Both the position numbers and the translations under genes were made by a program. A DNA stretch of 64,000 nt, taken from contig NZ_JARKMR010000002.1 in assembly GCF_029350975.1 (NCBI RefSeq), forward strand, positions 1-64,000, written 5' to 3'. Below, piece by piece: positions 40,577 through 48,937 of this stretch. Every line of letters starts with the position of its first letter. Positions within the stretch are counted from its first letter, which is position 1. This stretch comes from Maribacter zhoushanensis. GTDB taxonomy: Bacteria; Bacteroidota; Bacteroidia; Flavobacteriales; Flavobacteriaceae. The notes beneath the pieces were generated by a model that worked only from the letters and a program-made list of their open reading frames with translations, had not been told where the DNA came from and did not search any database.

Positions 40577-40612
40577 AAAAGGGTAAAAATCAACTTAGAT
40601 TTTTACCCTTTT
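40577..40612. terminator. bidirectional terminator
   Basis: AAAAGGGTAAAAATC (40577-40591) and GATTTTTACCCTTTT (40598-40612) form a perfect 15-base stem with A/T flanks on both sides, serving both the hypothetical gene and dps. Confidence 0.92.
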
Positions 40613-40631
40613 ATTTTGCTGAAAATATGTA

Positions 40632-41108
40632 CTAGCGTAAAGTAGATTTCAGCATCCAAATTAATTTTTCTTGTCCAGATATTAAATCACTTACTAAAGC
40701 TGCGGTGCCTTCATCATTATTATCAGAAGAAAATTCTAAAATTTCTCGTTCTTGTATCAATAACTCGTTCAAATTATCGATCAATAATGATATTCCTGTA
40801 GCTCCGTCAGCTACTTCTTTGATAATTCTGATTGTCTTATTTTCTAAATAATCTTCGAAGGTGTGTAATGGTTGATGGTCTAAAGTTAAAATGCGTTCAG
40901 CAATTTCATCAACGGTTTCTGTTGCTCCTGTGTATAATTCTTCGAATTTTTCGTGTAAAAGAAAAAAGTTACTTCCTTTTACGTTCCAATGCATTCCTCT
41001 CAAGTTCATATAATGAATTTGATAATCAGCTAAAAGAGTGTTCAATTTATCACTGATAGCTACTTTATAATCTTGGTCTAATCCTACGTTTTTATTTAAA
41101 GTTTCCAT
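40632..41108 (-). CDS. dps: Dps family DNA-protection ferritin
   Basis: A 158-residue four-helix ferritin-like protein. The intersubunit ferroxidase site is visible as HWNVKGSNFFLLHEKFEELY (His, then Asp/Glu in the helix) and ATETVDEIAERILTL. LADYQIHYMNLRGMHWNV and LDHQPLHTFEDYLE are family hallmarks. It oxidises ferrous iron with peroxide and stores it, protecting DNA in stationary phase. Its upstream region has GTAACAAAAGTTAC, a possible operator. Confidence 0.92.
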   Translation of the reverse strand: METLNKNVGLDQDYKVAISDKLNTLLADYQIHYMNLRGMHWNVKGSNFFLLHEKFEELYTGATETVDEIAERILTLDHQPLHTFEDYLENKTIRIIKEVADGATGISLLIDNLNELLIQEREILEFSSDNNDEGTAALVSDLISGQEKLIWMLKSTLR

Positions 41109-41164
41109 AATTCTGTTGTTTTAATTTCTTACTGTAAAATTAGGTATAAAGCCCCTGTTTAAGG

Positions 41165-41178
41165 GTAACAAAAGTTAC
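41165..41178. promoter_or_regulatory. inverted repeat upstream of dps
   Basis: GTAAC-AAAA-GTTAC is a perfect inverted repeat in the divergent gap between dps and the fatty-acid hydroxylase gene, about 57 bases from the dps ATG. It could be an operator for stress control of dps; the binding protein cannot be named. Confidence 0.3.
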
Positions 41179-41303
41179 ATAAGCCATACGTTTTACTTAT
41201 ACTGTTATTAAATTTTATGAATGATAATTGTTGACTTTTAAAGTAATTGTAGTTCACGAATTAGATTCGTAAATTAGGGAGGTTAATATGACATTATAGA
41301 AGC

Positions 41304-42191
41304 ATGCAAATTCCTGAAATCCCCAATTTAATACACTACGCAATTCCGTTTTTTACGGTGACCGTAATCCTAGAAGTCATTCTATCTGTAAAGGTAAAAT
41401 TGCATGACTACGAGTTTAAAGATGCGGGTACTTCTATTGTAATGGGTTTGGGTAATGTGGCAATAGGTTTGGTTACTAAAGGCATTGCTTTAGGATTCTT
41501 TTACCTGCTGTATAATTTCTATCATCTATTTGAAATTCCGTTTGCATGGTGGTCTTGGATCATTTTACTTTTTGCGGAAGATTTATGCTATTATTGGTTT
41601 CATAGAACAAGTCATGTAAGTCGGTTTTTTTGGGCAAGTCACGTAGTGCATCACTCTTCAAAAAACTACAATCTAAGCACTGCATTACGGCAGTCTTGGT
41701 CTGGCGGATTTTACACTTTCATTTTTTGGACTCCATTAGTATTCATTGGTTTTCATCCAGTAATGATTTTGGTTCAGATGTCTATCAGTCTTATCTATCA
41801 ATATTGGATTCACACAGAATATATTACCAAACTGCCCAAGTGGTTTGAGGCTGTTTTTAATACACCCAGTCATCATAGAGTGCACCATGCTACCAACCCG
41901 CAGTATTTAGATCGTAACCATGCAGGTATTTTTATAATTTGGGATAGGATATTTGGCACTTTTGAGCCAGAGGTAGAGAAACCGGTATATGGCTTGGTTA
42001 CAAATATAAATACCTACAATCCTATTAAAATTGCTTTTGCGGAATGGTACAAAATGTTGAGCGATTTTTTCACCTCTAAAACCTCATTGATAAACCGTTT
42101 TAAGTATTTGATAAAACCACCCGGTTGGAAACATGATGGCACAAGTATTCTTTCAACAGATTTACGAAGAGAGTGGGAGGAAAAAAACTAA
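41304..42191 (+). CDS. sterol desaturase/fatty acid hydroxylase family protein
   Basis: A 295-residue membrane enzyme with four or five helices and the eight-histidine di-iron pattern of the family: WFHRTSHVSRFFWASHVVHHSS and later FNTPSHHRVHHATN with DRNHAG. It uses oxygen to hydroxylate or desaturate a lipid. The substrate is unknown; relatives in Bacteroidota act on fatty acids, sterol-like lipids or carotenoids. It begins a run of plus-strand genes up to 45221. Confidence 0.88.
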   Translation: MQIPEIPNLIHYAIPFFTVTVILEVILSVKVKLHDYEFKDAGTSIVMGLGNVAIGLVTKGIALGFFYLLYNFYHLFEIPFAWWSWIILLFAEDLCYYWFHRTSHVSRFFWASHVVHHSSKNYNLSTALRQSWSGGFYTFIFWTPLVFIGFHPVMILVQMSISLIYQYWIHTEYITKLPKWFEAVFNTPSHHRVHHATNPQYLDRNHAGIFIIWDRIFGTFEPEVEKPVYGLVTNINTYNPIKIAFAEWYKMLSDFFTSKTSLINRFKYLIKPPGWKHDGTSILSTDLRREWEEKN

Positions 42192-42221
42192 AATTTGATT
42201 TTGCATTTTAATTGAATCATC

Positions 42222-43358
42222 ATGATAGAAAAATTTAAAGTACATATTCCGCAATGTGATATCGATGATTTAAATAAACGAATTAAAAGCACCAGATGGC
42301 CAGATGAACTCAACAGCTCCGGTTGGTTGTACGGCACTAATTTAGGATACTTAAAAGAATTGTCAGATTACTGGAGCACAGATTTCAGTTGGCGAGCAGT
42401 AGAAGAAAAAATTAACTCTTTTCCCAACTTTATAGCAACCCTATCAGGTAGCAAAATTCATTTTCTCCACATAAAAAGCTCCAAGAAAAATGCGGTTCCG
42501 TTGATAATTACTCATGGCTGGCCAGGTTCATTTCTTGAAATGCTCAAGATAATTACCTATTTAAATAATTCTGATGAGTTGGCTTTTCATTTAGTAATAC
42601 CCTCAATTCGTGGTTTCGGTTTTTCTAATAAGCCTTTAGAAAAAGGGAATGACTATGGGGCAAATGCTAAATTATGGCATCAACTCATGCAAGAGCTTGG
42701 CTATACTAATTATGGAGTACAAGGGGGTGATATAGGTGCAGGTATAAGTATAAAAATGGCACAATATTATCCAGAGAACATTATCGGACTTCATTTAAAC
42801 TATATTTCCGATTCCTATAAACCTTTCACAGAAGACCAAGAAAAGTCCACTAAAGAAATTGAAGCATACAAGAAACATCTTAAAGAATGGACAGCTTCTG
42901 AAGGGGCATATGCTTTAGTTCATAGCACAAAACCACTGTCTTTGGCATATGGTTTAAACGATTCACCTGTTGGATTATGTGCTTGGATTATTGAAAAATT
43001 TCATGCTTGGAGCGATAATGATGGTCAATTGAAAAATTGTTTTTCTAAAGATGAATTATTGGCAAATGTAAGTTTGTACTGGTTTACGCAAACTATACAT
43101 TCTTCTATTAGAATGTATCACGAGATTAGCGGTAATCCACTGCATTTTAATGAAGACGACTATATAACTGTCCCTGTTGGTTTTGCTAAGTTTCCGAAAG
43201 AAATTCCTATACCGCCAAGGTCTTATGTGGAAAAAGGATTTAATATTGTCCACTGGTCAGAATTGTCAAAAGGAGGTCATTTTGCTGCTATGGAACAACC
43301 AGAAATTCTTGCTAATGATATTATAGGTTTTTTTAATAATCACTGTCTTTCTTATTGA
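42222..43358 (+). CDS. epoxide hydrolase (EHN-type)
   Basis: A 378-residue alpha/beta hydrolase with the N-terminal EHN lid segment (FKVHIPQCDIDDLNKRIKSTRWPDE) typical of microsomal-type epoxide hydrolases. HGWPGSFLEM is the oxyanion region, VQGGDIGAGIS carries the nucleophilic Asp, and KGGHFAAMEQPE the catalytic His. It would open epoxides to diols; the substrate is unknown. There is no signal peptide. It is 30 bases downstream of the hydroxylase gene and is not closely related to the hydrolase at 1385-2347. Confidence 0.9.
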   Translation: MIEKFKVHIPQCDIDDLNKRIKSTRWPDELNSSGWLYGTNLGYLKELSDYWSTDFSWRAVEEKINSFPNFIATLSGSKIHFLHIKSSKKNAVPLIITHGWPGSFLEMLKIITYLNNSDELAFHLVIPSIRGFGFSNKPLEKGNDYGANAKLWHQLMQELGYTNYGVQGGDIGAGISIKMAQYYPENIIGLHLNYISDSYKPFTEDQEKSTKEIEAYKKHLKEWTASEGAYALVHSTKPLSLAYGLNDSPVGLCAWIIEKFHAWSDNDGQLKNCFSKDELLANVSLYWFTQTIHSSIRMYHEISGNPLHFNEDDYITVPVGFAKFPKEIPIPPRSYVEKGFNIVHWSELSKGGHFAAMEQPEILANDIIGFFNNHCLSY

Positions 43359-43442
43359 TACATTTATGAAAATATAAATGTATTTGTAACATAACTGGTT
43401 AAGGGTAGTCATATAAACGGTAATTAAGTTTTTCAAAATAAT

Positions 43443-44075
43443 ATGAGCAATAAGCTAATAGCGTATATAGGGATTTTAGGGGTTAGTTTATTTGCAATTG
43501 CGGCCATTGTTGGTCCGTTATTAATAGATGACTACAGTGTGGTAAGCCAGTACATTAGTGAATCTTTTGCTATAAATACGGCATACGGAAGGTATTTACA
43601 GTACATGGGCTATGTGCCTAGCGGAATACTTATTACTATTTTCTGTTTTAGTGCACCTAAATATTTACCAAGTTCAAAATTGGTATTAGCAGGTTTTCTT
43701 GGTTTGGCATTGTTTTACGGATTGGGAACTATACTAGTAGGATTATTTCCGTGTGATGCCGGGTGCCCAACCAATGTCTTGGACTCTAGCTTATCACAAT
43801 TAATTCATAATGCAATGGCGTCCTTGACTTACATGTTCTTTCCAATTTGCTTGATAGGAATAGGACTGGGATTAAAGAAAAAGGAAGACTATAATCGCTT
43901 ATCACAAATAGCGATGATTACCGGTATAATTAGTGGCATTTTTATATTCTCTCTGTTCTCCGATCCAGATTCAGGTTACAGAGGCATTTTACAGCGTATT
44001 ATAGAAACTTGTTTCATCGTTTTTATAGTTTCTACCGCTTTGAGGATTAAGAAGGATACGGCGAGTGTAAATTAG
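43443..44075 (+). CDS. DUF998 family membrane protein
   Basis: A 210-residue protein with six predicted helices, fitting DUF998: an early DDYSVVSQYISESFA motif after helix 1, LVGLFPCDAGC in the middle, SLSQLIHNAMASLTYM, and a late LQRIIETCFIVFI helix. DUF998 proteins resemble ceramidase-type or GPCR-like folds in bacteria but no activity is known for most. GTAAC-N17-GTCAT lies upstream. Confidence 0.85.
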   Translation: MSNKLIAYIGILGVSLFAIAAIVGPLLIDDYSVVSQYISESFAINTAYGRYLQYMGYVPSGILITIFCFSAPKYLPSSKLVLAGFLGLALFYGLGTILVGLFPCDAGCPTNVLDSSLSQLIHNAMASLTYMFFPICLIGIGLGLKKKEDYNRLSQIAMITGIISGIFIFSLFSDPDSGYRGILQRIIETCFIVFIVSTALRIKKDTASVN

Positions 44076-44153
44076 TATAACGTAAAATTTTAATGTATTA
44101 GCCAAATCTTCCCCGGATTATTTATTTTTGAATACCATTAATTATAAAGGATT

Positions 44154-45221
44154 ATGAGAAAAATCGCCTTTTTATTTGTTTGCTTAATAAGTATAATTTC
44201 CTGTAAAACCGATACTAAAAATCAGCTTAAAACTGATGATAACTCTAAACCTAGTACAGAAAGTGAAACGGTTGTAAAGGAGGAAAAAGAGCCGGAAGTT
44301 GAAAAACCAAAAGACGAATTATTTACCGATAATTTCGATTGGACAGAAATACCTTTATCGTCAGTGCATATAGGAGAGTTTCCATATTTAGCTCCACCTG
44401 AAGGATTCTTTGTAAAAACAAAACAAGGAAAACCGGCAAAAGACGGTTTAACCAAGTTTTCTGATTTCGGTAGGTTAATGATGTATACTGGCGAAGCATT
44501 TTACAATGCGGATGGCAAAATGGCAAAAATGCTTTATGGTATGACAAAAAAAGGAAAAGCTTTCAACAAATTGCTGTTTGACAAGAGTGTAGATGGTTAT
44601 TTAGAAAGTATAGGTGCAGAATTGATATTTAAAGGAAGTGTACCTAGAAAAAAAATGTATGCTCTTGACAAAATAGACCCAATGGCACAGAGCGACTATA
44701 TTGTTGGTCGAGCCTATAATAGTGATCCAATTAGGCATTATGCATTGAATCATAAAAGTGGTAAAATAATGTTTCAGGTTTGGTCTAACACGTATGGGGC
44801 AGAGGTAGGCGTTGTTGAATTAGAAGACTTTGTACAGACCATAAAAGCACCTACGGCATCTGAAATGAAAGATGATATTGATACCAATGGTAAAGCTATT
44901 TTAAATATAAATTTTGATACTGATAAGGCAACCCTAAAAACAGATGTGTTAGAAATTGTAGATCAGATATTTATATTATTAGACACCAACCCAGAATTAA
45001 AATTATCTATAGAAGGGCATACGGATAACACTGGTACAGATGATAGAAATAAGCAATTATCAATAGATCGTGCTAATACGGTAATGTATGCTTTAGCAGG
45101 AAAAGGTATTGATATAAAACGGTTAAAGGCTTCAGGTTTTGGTTCTGAAAAACCATTGGTAGCCAATGATACCGGTGAAAATAAAGCTAAGAACAGGCGA
45201 GTGGAATTGGTGAAGATGTAA
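44154..45221 (+). CDS. OmpA-family lipoprotein
   Basis: A 355-residue lipoprotein (lipobox SC, C17) with an acidic linker rich in E and K, a middle domain of about 180 residues of unknown type, and a C-terminal OmpA domain. The peptidoglycan-binding signature is clear: NFDTDKATLKTDVLEIVDQI, SIEGHTDNTGTDDRNKQLSIDRA, ASGFGSEKPLVANDTGENKAKNRRVE. It should link the outer membrane to peptidoglycan. TATTTTTG, an exact TAnnTTTG element, lies at 44123-44130, 23 bases upstream of the ATG. Confidence 0.9.
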   Translation: MRKIAFLFVCLISIISCKTDTKNQLKTDDNSKPSTESETVVKEEKEPEVEKPKDELFTDNFDWTEIPLSSVHIGEFPYLAPPEGFFVKTKQGKPAKDGLTKFSDFGRLMMYTGEAFYNADGKMAKMLYGMTKKGKAFNKLLFDKSVDGYLESIGAELIFKGSVPRKKMYALDKIDPMAQSDYIVGRAYNSDPIRHYALNHKSGKIMFQVWSNTYGAEVGVVELEDFVQTIKAPTASEMKDDIDTNGKAILNINFDTDKATLKTDVLEIVDQIFILLDTNPELKLSIEGHTDNTGTDDRNKQLSIDRANTVMYALAGKGIDIKRLKASGFGSEKPLVANDTGENKAKNRRVELVKM

Positions 45222-45391
45222 ATGTTTTTGAGTATTGAATAGAAGCTAGTTAGTATTAATTATAGTATTTTTTAGTGATTGAACGTAGCTGTAATTAGCG
45301 TGTTCCAGTCCTTTCGGTTAAGCTTAGGACAACAATACGTTAAAGATACTAAGCGTAAGCGAAGTGACAACCAACAACCAACAACCAACAA
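45222..45391. other. gap with repeat fragments
   Basis: The gap has no gene. On the minus strand it contains GTTGTCCTAAGC and TTAACCGAAAGGACTGG, which resemble the interior of the attC-like sites (TAACCGAAAGGTCTGTG at 33762) and may be a decayed copy. It also contains ACTAAGCGTAAGCGAAGTGA, a relative of the 26-base repeat at 26778, and an AACCAACAACC microsatellite like that near 26990. Confidence 0.45.
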
Positions 45392-46636
45392 CTACTTCTT
45401 ATAGATAACCCCATCTTTCATTACAAAAGATACATTTTTCATAGAAGAAATATCGGCAACAGGATTACCTTTTACAGCTATAATATCAGCTAAAAAACCT
45501 TTCTTTAGGCTACCAAGTTGATTTAAGTGAAACATACTTGCATTGTTTGAAGTGGCGGAGATCAAGACATCTAACGGCTTCATACCGTAATCGACCATCA
45601 GTTCCATCTCACGATAATTTTCTCCGTGTGTAAAGACACCTACATCACCACCAAAAACTATTTGTACACCAGAGTCTAGAGCCATTTTAAATGACTTTCG
45701 TTTTTGTTGAATGCGTTCAGGTTCAGGATCGATACCTTTGTTCCAGCCACGATATTGGGTAATGGCATCACCAGCGGTCAGGGTAGGGCATAGTCCGATA
45801 CCTCTATCTTTCATCATTTTAAAAATTTCAGGTGTACCGCCATCGCCATGCTCAATAGTTTCTACGCCACCAAGTATAGCTCTTTTCATACCTTCAGGCG
45901 TACCTGCATGTGCAACTACGTATTTTCCGGCTGTAGTTGCTGTGGCGACCATGGCATCAATTTCTTCCTGTAAAAAAGTTGGTTTAGAATCTGCACCGGG
46001 AGTCCAACGATAATCGGCATAAATTTTAATCAAATCGGCACCGTTACCCATTTGTCTACGAACAGTGGTAATACATTCATCTACTCCGCTTGCAGGTTCT
46101 GCACCTAGTGGTACGGTTACACCATCATGAAATCCTTTTGGTCCGTATGCACCGGTAGCAACAATGGCGGGTCCGGCAACCAATAATCTTGGTCCGTCAA
46201 TAATTCCCTTTTCAATGGTTTTCTTTAAATATACATCTGTATATCCGGCGCCTTCGGCACCTAGGTCTCTCATGGTTGTAACCCCTGCCAATAAAGAATT
46301 CTTTACGTGAACCGTACCTCTTACGGCACGCTCTACAGGAGATTCTTTTAATACCTGGTCATTCCAATCCGTTTCATTGTACGGGTGCAACAATACATGT
46401 GAATGCCCTTCTATGATGCCGGGCATTAACGTAGTGCCTGCTAAATTCACTTCAGAGGTATTTTTGGGCAGTGATACTCCGTTCGCTTTTCCTGCGTAGC
46501 TAATTTGATTGTCTACTACCAAAACCACCCAATTATCATGCATTGCGGTGCCATCAAAAACACGGTCTGGTTTTAAGAGTGTTTGTGTAAAACCAAGAAA
46601 GGTAGAGAATAAGCAAATGACAAATATTGATTTCAT
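45392..46636 (-). CDS. secreted amidohydrolase, imidazolonepropionase-like
   Basis: A 414-residue exported metallohydrolase; I choose the ATG at 46636, which starts the signal peptide MKSIFVICLFSTFLGFTQT, over the upstream one inside the preceding gene. The TIM-barrel metal site shows GHSHVLLHP (HxH), VVAHAGTPEGMKRAI and IEHGDGGTPEI (histidines), and the late FGGDVGVFTHGENYREMEL (Asp). It belongs to the group including prolidase-like and imidazolonepropionase-like enzymes that hydrolyse cyclic amides or dipeptides. It is coupled to the upstream amidohydrolase. Confidence 0.87.
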   Translation of the reverse strand: MKSIFVICLFSTFLGFTQTLLKPDRVFDGTAMHDNWVVLVVDNQISYAGKANGVSLPKNTSEVNLAGTTLMPGIIEGHSHVLLHPYNETDWNDQVLKESPVERAVRGTVHVKNSLLAGVTTMRDLGAEGAGYTDVYLKKTIEKGIIDGPRLLVAGPAIVATGAYGPKGFHDGVTVPLGAEPASGVDECITTVRRQMGNGADLIKIYADYRWTPGADSKPTFLQEEIDAMVATATTAGKYVVAHAGTPEGMKRAILGGVETIEHGDGGTPEIFKMMKDRGIGLCPTLTAGDAITQYRGWNKGIDPEPERIQQKRKSFKMALDSGVQIVFGGDVGVFTHGENYREMELMVDYGMKPLDVLISATSNNASMFHLNQLGSLKKGFLADIIAVKGNPVADISSMKNVSFVMKDGVIYKK

Positions 46637-46649
46637 AATAGTAGTTGGT

Positions 46650-48074
46650 TTAGTTGGCAATGGCAGATTTTAAAAGACCGTCCAAATCGGCTTTTGTATG
46701 TTGATTTCCATTAGATAAGACCATGAAAATGTCTTGCGTATTTTTAATATTTTCTAGTGGATTGGTATTCAGTAAAACGATATCGGCTATTTTATTTTCA
46801 GAAATAGTTCCGTAATCGGCACTTTGTTTTAAAAATTTAGCTCCGTTATAGGCAGAAGATTTTAATGCGTCTAGCGGAGAAATTCCCGTTGCAACCATTG
46901 CTTCCATTTCTTTATGAAGGGAAATGCCAGGGTAGGTGTAGCTGTTATAAGCACCACTATCGGATCCAGCCAATAAGGATACCTCGTTTTGGTTCAATTG
47001 AAATGCTAATTTACCAAAGAATTGATCTAAAGCTTTTCTATCGGCAACTTGTTTTGCTGTTGCATATTTTACACGGTCAATTCTGCCTTTATAAGTTTGC
47101 TGTATGCCCTTGCTCATATATTTTAAATATTCATCATTGCTATGGTCAACTTCATCTAGATAACTTAGAACGCCACCAATATGCAACGTAGGAACCACAA
47201 AGACATTATTTGCTTTCAATTTAGAAAAAGTAGCTTTGGCGGTAGTATCGCTATATGAAGCTTGTAGTAGGGGCATGGCATCCCAAAAACCAATTTCCTT
47301 TTTAATTAATTGCTCAGTTATATTTTGTTCATCATTTGAGCAGCCTTTCATAATATAATATAGGTGTTCTACTGCATCAATACCGGCATCAATAGTAGCA
47401 TTAAGTTCAACGGTAAAAGGCATATGGCCAGAAGTAATCAAATTACGTTTCTCTGCTTCTTGAATTACTTTTAAGTAGTTTTCACCAGAAATTCGGCTAT
47501 CATATATTTTTACGAAATCAGAGGGTATGGATTGTAAAGAATCTAGCGCTAGAGTAATGTCCTCATCGGTGTTTACTTCTAAAGAGCCTGCCCAAGTACC
47601 GGCAAGACCATCAATCTTTGGTCCAGATGTAAAAATGGTTGGACCTATAAGCTCATTCTTGGCAATAGCTTTTCTCCATTCTAAAACAGATGTGGTAAGA
47701 TCACCACCTGCATCGCGCACTGTGGTAATTCCTTTGGCCATAAAGAGTTTTAAGAAGTTTTTATTTGCGCCGATCAAAGAATCACCACCTCTAAAATGGG
47801 TGTGGTTGTCCCAAAATCCTGGCACTATATATTTACCGGTAGCATCTATAATTGTTTTGGCTTCTGCGCCTTTCAAATTATTGTCTGCAGTTATTTTTTG
47901 TATTCTGTTATTACTGATCAAAATATTGGAAACGCTAATTGACCCATCTTCTAAGTCAATAAGATTACCGTTTTTAATAATTACATCATAGGTTGTAACG
48001 TTTTCCTCTTTACAGCCTGCAAACGTTATTAATAATATGAAAGCTACAACTTTCACCATGTTCAATAATCTCAT
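46650..48074 (-). CDS. amidohydrolase lipoprotein
   Basis: A 474-residue lipoprotein (lipobox FAGC, C21) and amidohydrolase of the same broad group as its downstream neighbour. WDNHTHFRGGDSLIG gives the HxH pair, LITSGHMPFTVELNA and DAVEHLYYIMKGC the next histidines, and LAGSDSGAYNSYTYPG the metal-binding Asp. The two genes lie 13 bases apart by my start choice and probably act on related substrates in the periplasm, perhaps on peptides. A further ATG is at residue 6. Confidence 0.87.
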   Translation of the reverse strand: MRLLNMVKVVAFILLITFAGCKEENVTTYDVIIKNGNLIDLEDGSISVSNILISNNRIQKITADNNLKGAEAKTIIDATGKYIVPGFWDNHTHFRGGDSLIGANKNFLKLFMAKGITTVRDAGGDLTTSVLEWRKAIAKNELIGPTIFTSGPKIDGLAGTWAGSLEVNTDEDITLALDSLQSIPSDFVKIYDSRISGENYLKVIQEAEKRNLITSGHMPFTVELNATIDAGIDAVEHLYYIMKGCSNDEQNITEQLIKKEIGFWDAMPLLQASYSDTTAKATFSKLKANNVFVVPTLHIGGVLSYLDEVDHSNDEYLKYMSKGIQQTYKGRIDRVKYATAKQVADRKALDQFFGKLAFQLNQNEVSLLAGSDSGAYNSYTYPGISLHKEMEAMVATGISPLDALKSSAYNGAKFLKQSADYGTISENKIADIVLLNTNPLENIKNTQDIFMVLSNGNQHTKADLDGLLKSAIAN

Positions 48075-48208
48075 AATATAATAGCAATTTACAAGGGTAA
48101 GGTATAAAGAATATGTGGCAAATGAGTATTTCTGTTTTATAAATTAAATGGAATTAAGGCATTGACAATGAATGGAACTTCCATTTATAATCTACTGATA
48201 AAAGCCTA

Positions 48209-48811
48209 TTATTTTTGCTTTTTAGCAGACTGCCATCCTCCGCCATCTCTGTATTTTATATTGGCTTCTGCATGCTTTACAATTTCTGTAACGCGCTTTG
48301 TTCTGGTTTCTGGTCGCTTTGCTTGGTTTAACCAGTAGAGATAACTTTTGCGTTGACTATGTGTAAAATTTTTGAAATTAGTGAATGCATCAAGGTTTTT
48401 ATTAAAAGCCACTTGTAGTTCTTCAGGTATAACGCCATTTTCCACTTCATCTAAAGAAGTCCAAGAACCATTTTCTTTTGCAACTTTTATAGAAGCCAAT
48501 CCTGCGGTGTGCATTCTTCCATTGGCTTTAAGTTCTTTTATATAATTCTTATTGACTTTGCTCCAAACACTTTTTGGTTTCCGTGGGCAAAAGTATTGTC
48601 TTCGTTTTCCGTCACCCAAGCTTTTTACAGTGCTATCAATCCAGCCATAGCAAAGCGCAACCTGCACAGCTTCTTCCCAACGCATACTATCATTTTCATG
48701 AGCAACCGAGTAAAAAATAAGATGAACACCTTTATGTTCAGAATGGTTATTATGCAACCAATTTTTGAATTCAATATCGTTTTTAAAATATAACTCTGGT
48801 ATTTCTGACAT
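48209..48811 (-). CDS. YdeI/OmpD-associated family protein (second copy)
   Basis: A 200-residue paralogue of the protein at 811-1392: WLHNNHSEHKGVHLIFYS, ALCYGWIDSTVKSLGDGKRR, FCPRKPKSVWSKVNKNYIKEL and AKENGSWTSLDEVENGVIPE align in order. The C-terminus (LYWLNQAKRPETRTKRVTEIV) is basic as in the family. It sits alone between two operons without cassette boundaries, so it is probably the native chromosomal copy. Confidence 0.85.
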   Translation of the reverse strand: MSEIPELYFKNDIEFKNWLHNNHSEHKGVHLIFYSVAHENDSMRWEEAVQVALCYGWIDSTVKSLGDGKRRQYFCPRKPKSVWSKVNKNYIKELKANGRMHTAGLASIKVAKENGSWTSLDEVENGVIPEELQVAFNKNLDAFTNFKNFTHSQRKSYLYWLNQAKRPETRTKRVTEIVKHAEANIKYRDGGGWQSAKKQK

Positions 48812-48869
48812 AATTCTATTAAAAGGGTATTAATTTATCATAAATGTACAATGTTTAATAGACAAAATA

Positions 48870-48900
48870 TTGGTTAATACAGCTACTCGCCCTATTTTTA
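48870..48900 (+). promoter_or_regulatory. promoter candidate of the ThuA fusion gene
   Basis: TTG (48870-48872), a 20-base spacer and TATTTTTA (48893-48900) fit the Bacteroidota promoter pattern with one mismatch. The spacer length equals that of the candidate at 27693. The ATG is 37 bases downstream. Confidence 0.35.
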
Positions 48901-48937
48901 AGCTTTCAAAAATCAACTAAACAACAACAAATTACGT